NCBI RefSeq assembly: GCF_021764745.1
Contig: NZ_JAETXX010000005.1
Location: forward strand, 124,001 to 188,000
Source of the DNA: Joostella atrarenae
Lineage (GTDB): Bacteria > Bacteroidota > Bacteroidia > Flavobacteriales > Flavobacteriaceae
Direction of reading: 5' to 3'
DNA: 64,000 bases
Part shown: piece after piece, positions 7,505 to 15,839 of the stretch
Numbering within the stretch: position 1 is the stretch's first letter
How the letters are laid out: each line of letters opens with the position of its first letter
Notes under the pieces: generated by a model
What the model was told of the DNA's origin: nothing
The model's database searches: none
Seen by the model: the letters and a program-made list of their open reading frames with translations, nothing else
Translations under genes and position numbers: made by a program

Positions 7505-7996
7505 ATGAAAATAAAATTAATCGTCATAGTTCTAGCAGGTTTACTAGCTTCTTGTACAGGAAATAAACGCGATAACAATAAAGAGATTGCAGAAAACTAT
7601 AATGTTTATGGAGATACTATTATGTTGAATAATAGTATCGATACGGAACAACTCCTTAGTAAATATCATTCTATAGAAGTAGGAGATTCTACTACAGTTG
7701 TAGTTAAAGCGGAAGTTGTGGAGGTCTGCCAGAAGAAAGGATGTTGGATGAAACTCGATTTACCAGATGGAGAGTTGGCAATGGTGAAATTTAAAGATTA
7801 TGGTTTTTTTGTTCCTAAAGATATCGCTGGAAAAGAAGTAATTTTAAAAGGGAATGCTTTTGTAGATGAAGTTTCTGTAAGTGATCTAAAACATTATGCT
7901 CAAGATGCTGGGAAGACAGAAGAGGAAATTGCGGCGATAACAGCTCCAGAGCGTACCTTTGCCTTTGAAGCAAATGGGGTGCTACTAAAAAAATAG
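7505..7996 (+). CDS. DUF4920 lipoprotein
   Basis: The 163-residue product has a lipoprotein signal ending in LLASC (Cys17). The mature part matches the DUF4920 pattern: VVVKAEVVEVCQKKGCWMKL around residues 63-82, with the two cysteines of CQKKGCW, then MVKFKDYGFFVPKDIAGK. This is an OB-like fold of unknown function common in Bacteroidetes. It is predicted to be anchored in the cell envelope facing the periplasm. The next gene begins two bases after its stop, so the two are translationally coupled. Confidence 0.85.
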   Translation: MKIKLIVIVLAGLLASCTGNKRDNNKEIAENYNVYGDTIMLNNSIDTEQLLSKYHSIEVGDSTTVVVKAEVVEVCQKKGCWMKLDLPDGELAMVKFKDYGFFVPKDIAGKEVILKGNAFVDEVSVSDLKHYAQDAGKTEEEIAAITAPERTFAFEANGVLLKK

Positions 7997-7998
7997 AT

Positions 7999-8676
7999 TT
8001 GAAGAGAAAAATAATACAAACTTCCGACGGTTCGTCTACCATATATATTGAAGAGTTAGATGAACATTATCATTCCAAACACGGAGCAATCCAAGAGGCT
8101 TACCACGTATTTATAAAAAGTGGTTTTTATCCATTTCTGAAAGAAAATAGCAGTACTGAACTCTCTATACTTGAGATTGGATTCGGAACAGGACTTAATA
8201 GCTTCATAACCTTTATTGAAGCAGAGAAAACAGGTGTGAGAGTTACTTATGACGGAGTAGAAGCTTATCCTGTGTCTTTAGAAGAGGTGAAGCACCTTAA
8301 TTATGTAGCAGAGCTTAAAGCTATAAACAAGGCTGATGTTTTTGATAAGATGCATCAGATAACTTGGGGGGATTATCATGAGTTATCAGAGTCTTTTCAG
8401 TTAAAAAAGAGAAAGATATTCTTTAATGAGATTTCAGATAAAAATATTTTTGATATCATTTATTTTGATGCTTTTGGAGCTCGCGTACAACCAGAATTAT
8501 GGGAAGTATCTATTTTTAAAAAAATGTATGACGCTTTAAAAAGTAATGGAATGTTAGTTACTTATGCCGCAAAAGGTAGCGTTCGTAGAGCGATGCAAGA
8601 AGTTGGTTTTGAAGTAGAAAGACTTCCGGGGCCTCCTGGTAAGCGAGAAATGTTAAGGGCTGTTAAGAGAGGATAA
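7999..8676 (+). CDS. mnmD: tRNA mnm5U methyltransferase MnmD (MnmC N-terminal domain type)
   Basis: The 225-residue product corresponds to the methyltransferase half of MnmC (DUF752), which makes mnm5(s2)U at the tRNA wobble position from the aminomethyl intermediate using S-adenosylmethionine. Visible signatures are ILEIGFGTGLNSF (motif I, about residues 54-66), IIYFDAFGARVQPELW (DAF motif) and GMLVTYAAKGSVRRAM plus RLPGPPGKREMLRA at the end. The oxidase half of MnmC is absent, as in many Bacteroidetes and Gram-positive species. The start is TTG at 7999, two bases after the previous stop; no closer ATG fits the N-terminal homology. Confidence 0.85.
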   Translation: MKRKIIQTSDGSSTIYIEELDEHYHSKHGAIQEAYHVFIKSGFYPFLKENSSTELSILEIGFGTGLNSFITFIEAEKTGVRVTYDGVEAYPVSLEEVKHLNYVAELKAINKADVFDKMHQITWGDYHELSESFQLKKRKIFFNEISDKNIFDIIYFDAFGARVQPELWEVSIFKKMYDALKSNGMLVTYAAKGSVRRAMQEVGFEVERLPGPPGKREMLRAVKRG

Positions 8677-8781
8677 GAAAATTCTTTAAATACGTTAAAA
8701 ACTTATAACTAGAGTGTTAAAGGTAAATTAATTACTGCTAGCTGATAGATTAATTTCCCTATTTTTATCAAAAATCAAGGT

Positions 8782-9720
8782 ATGAGGATTTTAATTGCAG
8801 GGGCGACAGGTTTAATAGGAGAGGAAATTGTGCGCGTATGCCATAATAGGAAATATGCTGTAAATTATCTTTCTACTAGCAAATCTAAGATTGAGAATAG
8901 AGAAAATTATAAAGGCTTTTATTGGAATCCCAGTAAAGGGAAAATTGATTTGACTTGTTTTGAAGGTGTTGATGCTATAATTAATTTAGCTGGCGTTAGT
9001 ATTTCTAAGCGCTGGACACCTATGAATAAAAAGAAAATATTAAATAGCAGGGTAGATTCACTTCAATTACTCAACGATTCATTATCCAAAATAGATCATA
9101 ATATTAAATCTATAGTTTCTGCTTCTGCAATAGGTATTTACCCAGATTCTTATACCAATTACTACGAAGAGGATACTACTACAATAGACGATTCTTTTTT
9201 AGGGGAAGTAGTTTCTAAATGGGAAGCTGCTGCCGACCAATTAAAAGTTCATGAGGTTCCAGTAGCAAAAATTCGAACAGGGTTAGTTTTATCCTCGGAT
9301 GGAGGAGCTTTACCAAAAATGGCAAAGCCTATTCGTTATTATGCGGGAACCGTTTTTGGAAGTGGAGAGCAATGGCAAAGTTGGATTCATGTTTCTGATA
9401 TTGCTAGGATTTATCTACATGTAATAGAAAACAGGTTAGAGGGCGTTTATAATGGCGTAGCTCCAAATCCAGTAACTAATACGAAACTAACACACGAAAT
9501 AGCTAGTGTTTATAATAAACCAATAGTGTTGCCAAATGCTCCAAAGGCATTGTTGAAATTGGCTCTAGGGGAAATGGCTTATATTTTATACGCGAGTCAG
9601 CGGGTAAGTTCTAAGAAAATTGAAGAATCAGGTTATAATTTTAACTTCTCTAATGTTTGTTTGGCACTTAAAGATATTATAAATGAAAAAAGCCAATTCC
9701 GTGAAGAATTGGCCTCATAA
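8782..9720 (+). CDS. TIGR01777 family NAD-dependent epimerase-like protein
   Basis: The 312-residue product is an extended-SDR Rossmann protein. It starts with the nucleotide motif IAGATGLIGEEI (GxxGxxG), has the family hallmarks NLAGVSISKRW near residue 70, SASAIGIYP near 112, RTGLVLSSDGGALPKM near 165 and SWIHVSDIARI near 205, and ends with the DUF1731-type C-terminal part. The group (E. coli YfcH) has no firmly proven substrate. Its last codons contain the terminator of the convergent YceI gene, so the C-terminal sequence is shaped by an RNA hairpin. Confidence 0.85.
   Translation: MRILIAGATGLIGEEIVRVCHNRKYAVNYLSTSKSKIENRENYKGFYWNPSKGKIDLTCFEGVDAIINLAGVSISKRWTPMNKKKILNSRVDSLQLLNDSLSKIDHNIKSIVSASAIGIYPDSYTNYYEEDTTTIDDSFLGEVVSKWEAAADQLKVHEVPVAKIRTGLVLSSDGGALPKMAKPIRYYAGTVFGSGEQWQSWIHVSDIARIYLHVIENRLEGVYNGVAPNPVTNTKLTHEIASVYNKPIVLPNAPKALLKLALGEMAYILYASQRVSSKKIEESGYNFNFSNVCLALKDIINEKSQFREELAS
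9685..9713 (-). terminator. Terminator of the YceI gene, embedded in the end of the convergent gene
   Basis: GCCAATTC (9692-9699) and GAATTGGC (9706-9713) form a perfect 8-bp stem with a six-base loop. On the minus strand it is followed by a run of T residues. It lies inside the last 12 codons of the plus-strand TIGR01777 gene. Confidence 0.85.
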
Positions 9721-9743
9721 GCTTTAATTTTTTCTGAAATAAA

Positions 9744-10412
9744 TTATGCTTTATTAGCTTTTATAGAAACTTTTAGTTCTATATCATCATTGATAAACTT
9801 ATCTCCTAAATCTCCAAAAACAGATTTTGAACCATAGTTTACTTCCCATTGTGTTCTGTCAATAGTAAAAGCTTCACTAGCTAATAATATTGTATCTCCA
9901 TTTTCTGTTAGCGTAACAGGAATAGAAATATTTCTTTTAATCCCCTTAACAGCTAAATTTCCTTTTATAAAAGTTTTCCCATTATTAACTTCAGTTCCTG
10001 TAATTTCGAAATAAGCAGTAGGGTGATCTTTTACATTAAAGAAATGATCTTCCTTACCTTCAACAGTTCCTTTTAAATGCGCTTCTAGGTTTTCTTTTTT
10101 GTCACCTTCAAGATCAGTAACAGTAATAGAATTCATGTCTATTAAAAAGTTCCCACTTTCTACAGCACCATCCTTTACAGCAATAACACCAGACTCAATA
10201 GCTATTGTTCCTGTATGTTCTCCTGTAGGTTTAGCTCCTTTCCAATCGATAGTACTTTCAGCAGGAATAGCTTTAAATTTAGTAGCCGTAGCGCTTACTT
10301 CTTTAGCAGCTTCCGCTTCAGATGGAGTTGTTTCGTTTTTCTTGTCATCTTTACAAGCTGTAAAAATTGTAAGACATGCTATCAATGAGATTGATAAGAT
10401 ATTCTTTTTCAT
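9744..10412 (-). CDS. YceI-family lipoprotein
   Basis: The 222-residue product has a lipobox ending in FTAC (Cys20), a Glu/Ala-rich linker to about residue 45, then a YceI-like lipocalin domain: STIDWKGAKPTGEHTGTIAI, VESGNFLIDMNSITV, HPTAYFEITG, and GNLAVKGIKRNISIPV. YceI proteins bind isoprenoid or other lipid-like ligands in the periplasm; the ligand here is unknown. It is transcribed alone and convergent with the TIGR01777 gene, whose coding end carries its terminator. Confidence 0.9.
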   Translation of the reverse strand: MKKNILSISLIACLTIFTACKDDKKNETTPSEAEAAKEVSATATKFKAIPAESTIDWKGAKPTGEHTGTIAIESGVIAVKDGAVESGNFLIDMNSITVTDLEGDKKENLEAHLKGTVEGKEDHFFNVKDHPTAYFEITGTEVNNGKTFIKGNLAVKGIKRNISIPVTLTENGDTILLASEAFTIDRTQWEVNYGSKSVFGDLGDKFINDDIELKVSIKANKA

Positions 10413-10500
10413 TTGAATTATTTTTTTTGATTAGTCTTCAAAAATATAAATAACCTCGGATAACTATATTAAATATTTAATAATTTTTTTTGGTGACATT

Positions 10501-10532
10501 TTGACATTTTAGAATAAATGGCAATACTTTTG
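10501..10532 (+). promoter_or_regulatory. Promoter of grpE-dnaJ (TTG-N21-TACTTTTG)
   Basis: TTG at 10501-10503 and TACTTTTG at 10525-10532 match the Bacteroidetes -33 and -7 elements with a 21-base spacer. Transcription would start near 10538, leaving a leader of about 100 bases before the grpE ATG. No CIRCE repeat is visible. Confidence 0.7.
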
Positions 10533-10637
10533 CCTCCTGTTATTGAGTTTAAAGAAAGTTAGGAAAATAGTGTCTTGACAGATAGTGTTTTCAATAAAAT
10601 ATACAGGCAGATAGCTGTCAATAAAAACAACAAACGT

Positions 10638-11186
10638 ATGTCTAAGGAAGAAGAAAAAAATAAAGAGGTAGCTGCAGAAGAGAATATGGCAACAGAGCAA
10701 ACAGCAGAAGAAACTACTGAAACTGTTGAAGAAGTTAGCAACGAAGAGAAGTTAGAGAACGATTTGGCAGTAGAAAAAGATAAATTTTTACGCCTATTTG
10801 CTGAGTTTGAAAATTACAAAAGACGTACATCTAAAGAGCGTGTTGAGTTATTTAAAACTGCGGGTCAGGATATTATGGTTTCAATGTTACCAGTATTAGA
10901 TGATTTTGATCGTGCATTGAATGAGATTTCTAAAACGGAAGATAAAGAGCTTTTTAAAGGAGTAGAACTTATAAATAATAAGTTAAGAAATACATTGCAA
11001 GGCAAAGGATTAGAGGCGGTTGAAGCTAAAGCAGGAGATGTTTTTGATGCAGATTTGCATGAAGCTATTACGCAAATACCAGCGCCATCAGACGATTTAA
11101 AAGGAAAAATAGTAGACGTTATCGAAAAGGGATATAAACTTGGAGAGAGAGTAATTCGTCATCCAAAAGTTATTGTCGGACAATAA
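10638..11186 (+). CDS. grpE: Nucleotide exchange factor GrpE
   Basis: The product (182 residues from the ATG at 10638) has an acidic, Glu-rich disordered start, a long coiled coil (about 40-85) with KFLRLFAEFENYKRRTSKER, and a beta domain with GKGLEAVEAKAGDVFDADLHEA and the terminal KLGERVIRHPKVIVGQ motif. GrpE releases ADP from DnaK. The frame is open upstream to a TTG at 10575, but that region lies within the mRNA leader and lacks homology, so the ATG is preferred. dnaJ follows 122 bases downstream; dnaK is not in the window. Confidence 0.93.
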   Translation: MSKEEEKNKEVAAEENMATEQTAEETTETVEEVSNEEKLENDLAVEKDKFLRLFAEFENYKRRTSKERVELFKTAGQDIMVSMLPVLDDFDRALNEISKTEDKELFKGVELINNKLRNTLQGKGLEAVEAKAGDVFDADLHEAITQIPAPSDDLKGKIVDVIEKGYKLGERVIRHPKVIVGQ

Positions 11187-11308
11187 ACTTGTAGACGTTT
11201 TGTCATAACAAGAAAATCAAAGAATTTTTATATTCTAGAGACCAATTTTTAAGTCTTAATTAAATAAAAATAAATAAATCGAAGGGAATACCTTTCTAAG
11301 ATATTTAC

Positions 11309-12448
11309 ATGAAGGAAGATTATTACGAAATACTAGGAATTGATAAGAATGCATCGGCTGCAGAGATAAAGAAAGCATATCGTAAGAAGGCCATACAGTA
11401 TCACCCTGATAAAAATCCAGGAGATACTGAGGCGGAAGGTATGTTTAAAAAAGCTGCAGAAGCATATGAGGTTTTAAGTGACCCTAATAAAAAACAGCGT
11501 TATGACCAATATGGGCATGCTGCTTTTGATGGTGCTGGTGGTTTTGGTGGCGGTAGTGGCCATATGAACATGGATGATATTTTTAGTCAGTTTGGAGATA
11601 TTTTTGGCGGTGCCTTTGGCGGCGGCGGTGGCGGATTCAGCGGTTTTGGTGGATTCGGTGGCGGTGGCGGAAGAGCTAGAGTTAAAGGTAGCAACCTCCG
11701 TATTCGTGTGAAGCTTACTTTGGAAGAAATAGCCAAAGGTGTTGAGAAAAAAGTAAAAGTTAAGAGAAAAATCCAATCTAAGGATGTAACTTATAAAACA
11801 TGTCCTACATGTAACGGTAGCGGGCAAATGATGCGTGTTACGAATACTATTTTAGGGCGTATGCAAACAGCTACTACTTGTAATTCTTGTGGTGGAGCAG
11901 GAGAAGTAATCGATAAACGATCTTCTGAAGCAGATGCTCAAGGACTTGTGGTAAAAGAGGAAACAGTTTCTATAAAAATACCACCAGGAGTTGTTGAAGG
12001 TATGCAGCTTAAAGTAACTGGTAAAGGGAATGAAGCTCCAGGAAACAATGGAATGCCAGGTGATTTATTAGTTGCCATTGAAGAGTTGGTGCATGATACA
12101 CTTAAAAGAGAAGGGGATAACCTTCATTATGATCTATATGTGAGTATTGCAGAGGCTGTGTTAGGAACTTCTAAAGAAATAGATACCGTATCTGGTAAAG
12201 TGCGTATAAAACTTGAGGAAGGAATTCAGTCAGGGAAAATTTTACGCCTTAAAGGAAAAGGTATTTCTAGTATAAATGGTTATGGCCAAGGTGATCTTTT
12301 AGTGCATATTAACGTATGGACACCAAAAACACTGAATAAAGAACAAAGAGAATTTTTTGAAAAAATGGTAGGAGATGATAATTTTTCTCCTAATCCAGAG
12401 AAAAGTGATAAATCGTTTTTTGAAAAAGTAAAAGATATGTTTTCATAA
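11309..12448 (+). CDS. dnaJ: Molecular chaperone DnaJ, two-CxxCxGxG form
   Basis: The 379-residue product has a J domain (1-70) with His32-Pro33-Asp34, a Gly/Phe-rich region (about 75-125), a cysteine region and the two C-terminal substrate-binding domains ([10 protein letters not shown] onward). The cysteine region has only two motifs, CPTCNGSG and CNSCGGAG, separated by a 22-residue stretch, where classical type I DnaJ has four. It can therefore form only one zinc site. I believe this is typical of Flavobacteriaceae DnaJ. The protein stimulates DnaK ATPase and delivers unfolded substrates. It follows grpE and is likely co-transcribed. Confidence 0.95.
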   Translation: MKEDYYEILGIDKNASAAEIKKAYRKKAIQYHPDKNPGDTEAEGMFKKAAEAYEVLSDPNKKQRYDQYGHAAFDGAGGFGGGSGHMNMDDIFSQFGDIFGGAFGGGGGGFSGFGGFGGGGGRARVKGSNLRIRVKLTLEEIAKGVEKKVKVKRKIQSKDVTYKTCPTCNGSGQMMRVTNTILGRMQTATTCNSCGGAGEVIDKRSSEADAQGLVVKEETVSIKIPPGVVEGMQLKVTGKGNEAPGNNGMPGDLLVAIEELVHDTLKREGDNLHYDLYVSIAEAVLGTSKEIDTVSGKVRIKLEEGIQSGKILRLKGKGISSINGYGQGDLLVHINVWTPKTLNKEQREFFEKMVGDDNFSPNPEKSDKSFFEKVKDMFS

Positions 12449-12456
12449 TTTAACTT

Positions 12457-12484
12457 TTGTGTTATATAAAAAAATATATCTTTG
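12457..12484 (+). promoter_or_regulatory. Promoter directly behind dnaJ (TTG-N17-TATCTTTG)
   Basis: TTG at 12457-12459 and TATCTTTG at 12477-12484 have a 17-base spacer and fit the Bacteroidetes consensus. The predicted start near 12490 is the first base of a hairpin. Confidence 0.5.
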
Positions 12485-12488
12485 TGAA

Positions 12489-12519
12489 GACACTAGTTCT
12501 AACCTAGTGTCAATTTTTT
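12489..12519 (+). terminator. First terminator behind dnaJ
   Basis: GACACTAG (12489-12496) and CTAGTGTC (12504-12511) form an 8-bp stem with a 7-base loop, followed by six T residues at 12514-12519. Confidence 0.8.
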
Positions 12520-12573
12520 CTTTTTCATAGCAATTTTTTCCCATCCTTGATATTTTTTTAAGGGTGGGTTTTT
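12490..12573 (+). ncRNA. Candidate small RNA of about 30 or 84 nt between dnaJ and the ABC exporter genes
   Basis: A promoter-like element (TATCTTTG) is followed at once by hairpin GACACTAG/CTAGTGTC with a T-run, then a second hairpin CCCATCCTT/AAGGGTGGG with a T-run. CAATTTTTTC occurs twice (12511-12520 and 12531-12540). There is no start codon in the unit. It may be a short stable RNA ending at either terminator, or only the dnaJ terminators with a chance promoter match. Confidence 0.35.
12540..12573 (+). terminator. Second terminator behind dnaJ
   Basis: CCCATCCTT (12540-12548) pairs with AAGGGTGGG (12560-12568), with one G-U pair, and runs into five T residues. Confidence 0.8.
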
Positions 12574-12657
12574 ATTTAAGAGATATGATAAACTATAATT
12601 GCGTTTGGCTTTTATAGTATATCAATATCCAATATATTTGGAAAAATCAATTTATAT

Positions 12658-13584
12658 ATGGCGAATCTATTAGTTGCTCAGAATGTTTCCAAGAGTTTTG
12701 GAGCTTATAAAGCACTAAATAATGTTTCTTTAGAGATTCCTGAAGGAACTATTTTCGGACTCCTAGGCCCTAATGGGGCTGGTAAAACTACTTTTATAAG
12801 AATCATCAATCAAATAACATATCCAGATGTAGGGAAAGTTATTTTTAATGGTGAAGATTTAAAACCAGAACATGTTAAAATGATCGGGTATTTGCCAGAA
12901 GAACGTGGACTTTATAAGAGTATGAAGGTAGGAGAGCAAGCATTATATTTAGCTCAACTTAAGGGAATGAGTAAGAGTGATGCGCAGAAGAAGCTTAAAT
13001 ATTGGTTTGAGCGTCTCGAAATTGGCGATTGGTGGAATAAAAAAGTGCAAGAACTATCAAAAGGGATGGCACAAAAGATTCAATTCGTTGTTACAGTACT
13101 TCATGAGCCTAAACTCTTAATTTTTGATGAGCCTTTTAGTGGATTCGATCCTATAAATGCAAATCTTATTAAAGATGAAATTCTACGTTTAAAGGAAAAT
13201 GGATCTACAGTTATTTTTTCTACACACCGAATGGAATCCGTAGAAGAATTATGTGATCATATAGCATTAATAAATAAGTCGAATAAAATTCTCGACGGGA
13301 AGCTAATAGATATAAAACGCGAGTTTAGAAATGGAACTTATGAAGTTGGTATAGAAACCAATCAACCGGAAGTTTTAAGACAAACGTTAGAGGCGAAGCA
13401 TATAATTACCAAGGCTCAATTTAAATCTTTAGGAAACGAGTTGCAGTTAAGAATTCAGCTTACAGATGGAAATACAGCCAACGATCTTCTTTTATATCTC
13501 ACTACTCAAGGTACAGTAACACATTTTGTAGAGGTAATACCAACAGCAAACGAAATTTTTATTGAAACGGTAAAACGTAATTAA
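12658..13584 (+). CDS. ABC exporter ATP-binding protein (NatA-like)
   Basis: The 308-residue product has one ABC ATPase domain: Walker A GLLGPNGAGKTTF near residue 34-46, a signature ELSKGMAQK that differs from LSGGQ, Walker B LLIFDEPFSG, and the switch His in FSTHRM. The C-terminal part after residue 215 resembles the DUF4162 extension of NatA/CcmA-like ATPases. It powers an ABC-2 type exporter with the permease encoded by the next gene, whose ATG follows the stop codon with no gap. The substrate is unknown; NatAB-type systems export sodium or other small molecules. Confidence 0.9.
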   Translation: MANLLVAQNVSKSFGAYKALNNVSLEIPEGTIFGLLGPNGAGKTTFIRIINQITYPDVGKVIFNGEDLKPEHVKMIGYLPEERGLYKSMKVGEQALYLAQLKGMSKSDAQKKLKYWFERLEIGDWWNKKVQELSKGMAQKIQFVVTVLHEPKLLIFDEPFSGFDPINANLIKDEILRLKENGSTVIFSTHRMESVEELCDHIALINKSNKILDGKLIDIKREFRNGTYEVGIETNQPEVLRQTLEAKHIITKAQFKSLGNELQLRIQLTDGNTANDLLLYLTTQGTVTHFVEVIPTANEIFIETVKRN

Positions 13585-14925
13585 ATGGATAAATTATTAC
13601 TTATAATTAAGCGCGAATATATGGCGAAAGTAAGAAACAAGTCTTTTATTGTTCTTACTGTTTTAAGTCCTATTATTATCGTTGCAATGATTGCTTTAGT
13701 GGTTTATTTAGCTAAAGTAAACGCAGATGAAAAGAGAGTAATTGCTGTTTTAGATGAAAGCCCATATTTTAGTCACCAGTTTACGGAAGGTGTAGAGGCT
13801 TCTTATATCGATTTTGCTAATATTTCTTTGGATAAAGCTATAGACTCTGTAAATGCAGCAGGCTATTATGGATTATTACATATTCCTGAAGGGGAAGAAA
13901 TAGATAAAGTAGCTCAAAAGATTCAGTTTTACACTAAAGAGTCGCCAAGCCTTGATATTCTTGGCAGTATAGAAGGGAAAATAGAACATAAAGTTCGTGA
14001 GCATAAGTTAGCGGAATTAAACATTTCTCCAGAAGTATTAAAAGATTTGGAGAATAATTATGAGATGAGTATCGTAAACTTTAGTGGCGAGAAAAATCTA
14101 AAGGGTATAAGCGAACTTAAAGTTTTTATTGGCGGTGGTTTTGGATACTTAATAATGATGTTTATTATTATTTATGGAGCCTTTGTCATGAGAAGTGTAA
14201 TTGAGGAAAAAACTACTAGAATTATAGAGGTAATAATATCTTCGGTACGTCCTTTTCAATTAATGCTAGGTAAAATTTTGGGTACTTCTTTGGCGGGAAT
14301 TACTCAATTTGTAATTTGGATTATTTCTGCGGGTGTCTTAACATATGTGGTATTATCATTTATGGGAATAGAGATTGATGCGATGCATTATAAAGCAAAT
14401 ATCTCTCCTGAAGCCATGCAGACACTTAATGAAGCTGCGGGTTCTCAAGATACTATTCAATTATATGTAAATGAACTGGTGAAAATCCCATGGGGAACAT
14501 TGATTATAAGCTTTTTATTATATTTCTCTTTAGGATACTTAATTTATAGCTCTATTTATGCTGCAATAGGAGCTGCTGTAGATAATGAAACAGATACACA
14601 GCAATTCATGTTCCCAGTAATTACACCTTTAATGTTAGGTATTTATGTAGGTTTTTTCTCGGTATTTGAGAATCCAAATGGTCCTATAGCCGTCGCCTTT
14701 TCTTTATTTCCTCTAACATCTCCAATAGTTATGATGATGCGTTTACCAAATGGGGTTGGTGGAGCTGGAGTGCCATGGTGGCAACTTATTACGTCTATTT
14801 TATTTTTAATTATTACCTTTCTATTAATAGTATGGCTAGCTGCTAAGATTTATAGAGTAGGTATTTTAATGTATGGAAAAAAACCTAGTTATAAAGAAAT
14901 TTATAAATGGTTAAAATATAAATAG
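13585..14925 (+). CDS. ABC-2 type exporter permease (NatB-like)
   Basis: The 446-residue product has an N-terminal membrane helix (about residues 22-44), an extracytoplasmic domain to about 185 and then a group of five or six helices, with VIEEKTTRIIEVIISSVRPFQLMLGKILG in the first loop. This layout and the RSVIEEK...EVIISSV motif are the hallmark of ABC-2 permeases of the NatB/YhaP group. It forms the membrane half of the exporter with the preceding ATPase. The MscS gene follows after 42 bases. Confidence 0.88.
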   Translation: MDKLLLIIKREYMAKVRNKSFIVLTVLSPIIIVAMIALVVYLAKVNADEKRVIAVLDESPYFSHQFTEGVEASYIDFANISLDKAIDSVNAAGYYGLLHIPEGEEIDKVAQKIQFYTKESPSLDILGSIEGKIEHKVREHKLAELNISPEVLKDLENNYEMSIVNFSGEKNLKGISELKVFIGGGFGYLIMMFIIIYGAFVMRSVIEEKTTRIIEVIISSVRPFQLMLGKILGTSLAGITQFVIWIISAGVLTYVVLSFMGIEIDAMHYKANISPEAMQTLNEAAGSQDTIQLYVNELVKIPWGTLIISFLLYFSLGYLIYSSIYAAIGAAVDNETDTQQFMFPVITPLMLGIYVGFFSVFENPNGPIAVAFSLFPLTSPIVMMMRLPNGVGGAGVPWWQLITSILFLIITFLLIVWLAAKIYRVGILMYGKKPSYKEIYKWLKYK

Positions 14926-14967
14926 ATAATATTCTATATTGCATCTAGTTTTGGAACATTAATTGAG

Positions 14968-15816
14968 ATGAAAGAAATTATAAGCAGTATAATCAGCAAT
15001 ATAAAGGAATTCTTTTCTTATCCCTTGTATAAAGGGGATAGCTCTACTATAACAATAGGAACCATTTTAGCTATTGTTTTTAGTTGTGTCTTAGCATATT
15101 ATTTGTTAAAACTTATAAGAAAGCTTGTAACAGATAAACTCCCTTTGGATGATAAAAGAAAATTTGTAAGCATTTTTAAGTTTACAAATTATATAGTTTA
15201 CATTCTAGTTGTTATTACGGTGTTAAATTCTTCGGGGGTCGATTTAACTGTGCTTTTAACAGCTTCAGCAGCTTTATTTGTAGGTTTAGGGTTTGCATTA
15301 CAAAATTTATTTCAAGATATTATTTCAGGAATATTAATCATTTTGGATCAATCGCTTCACGTTGGTGATGTTATAGAGATAAATGGAAAAGTAGGAAAAG
15401 TTCTAGATATTAAATTAAGAACTACGCGTGCAATAACCAGAGATGATAAAGTAATTATTATTCCAAATCATATATTTTTAGCTGAAGTTGTATATAACTT
15501 CACACAAAACCATAAAACTACCAGAGAAACAGTTACCGTTGGAGTAGCTTATGGAAGTGACACAAGACTTGTAGAAAAGTTGTTGCTGCAAAGTGTTGCC
15601 GAGCAAACGGGAGTTTTAAAAAGTCCTAAGCCTACAGTGGTTTTTAAAGACTTTGGAGATTCTGCATTGATATTTGATGTCAATTTTTTTATAAACGACA
15701 GTTTTTCAGACCCAAGAATTAAAAGCGAAGTACGTTTTAGAATTGATAAACTATTTAGAGAACATAAAATTAGCATTCCTTTTCCTCAGAGAGATGTTCA
15801 TATTTTTAATAAATAA
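14968..15816 (+). CDS. Small-conductance mechanosensitive channel (MscS family)
   Basis: The 282-residue product has three membrane helices (about 23-45, 65-85, 90-125). The third is the Gly/Ala-rich pore helix with TASAALFVGLGFALQNLF, followed by DIISGILIILDQSLHVGDVI of the beta domain and a C-terminal alpha/beta domain ending FPQRDVHIF. It opens under membrane tension to relieve osmotic downshock. The length is that of the compact E. coli MscS. It stands in a run of same-strand genes with the ABC exporter upstream and an outer-membrane barrel downstream, hinting at envelope homeostasis. Confidence 0.92.
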   Translation: MKEIISSIISNIKEFFSYPLYKGDSSTITIGTILAIVFSCVLAYYLLKLIRKLVTDKLPLDDKRKFVSIFKFTNYIVYILVVITVLNSSGVDLTVLLTASAALFVGLGFALQNLFQDIISGILIILDQSLHVGDVIEINGKVGKVLDIKLRTTRAITRDDKVIIIPNHIFLAEVVYNFTQNHKTTRETVTVGVAYGSDTRLVEKLLLQSVAEQTGVLKSPKPTVVFKDFGDSALIFDVNFFINDSFSDPRIKSEVRFRIDKLFREHKISIPFPQRDVHIFNK

Positions 15817-15839
15817 TTACATCTTGAAAAATAAAGTGA

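Noticed and set aside
10575-10637. Upstream TTG start extending GrpE by 21 residues
   Set aside because: The extension falls in the mRNA leader right behind the promoter and does not resemble GrpE; the ATG at 10638 is preferred.
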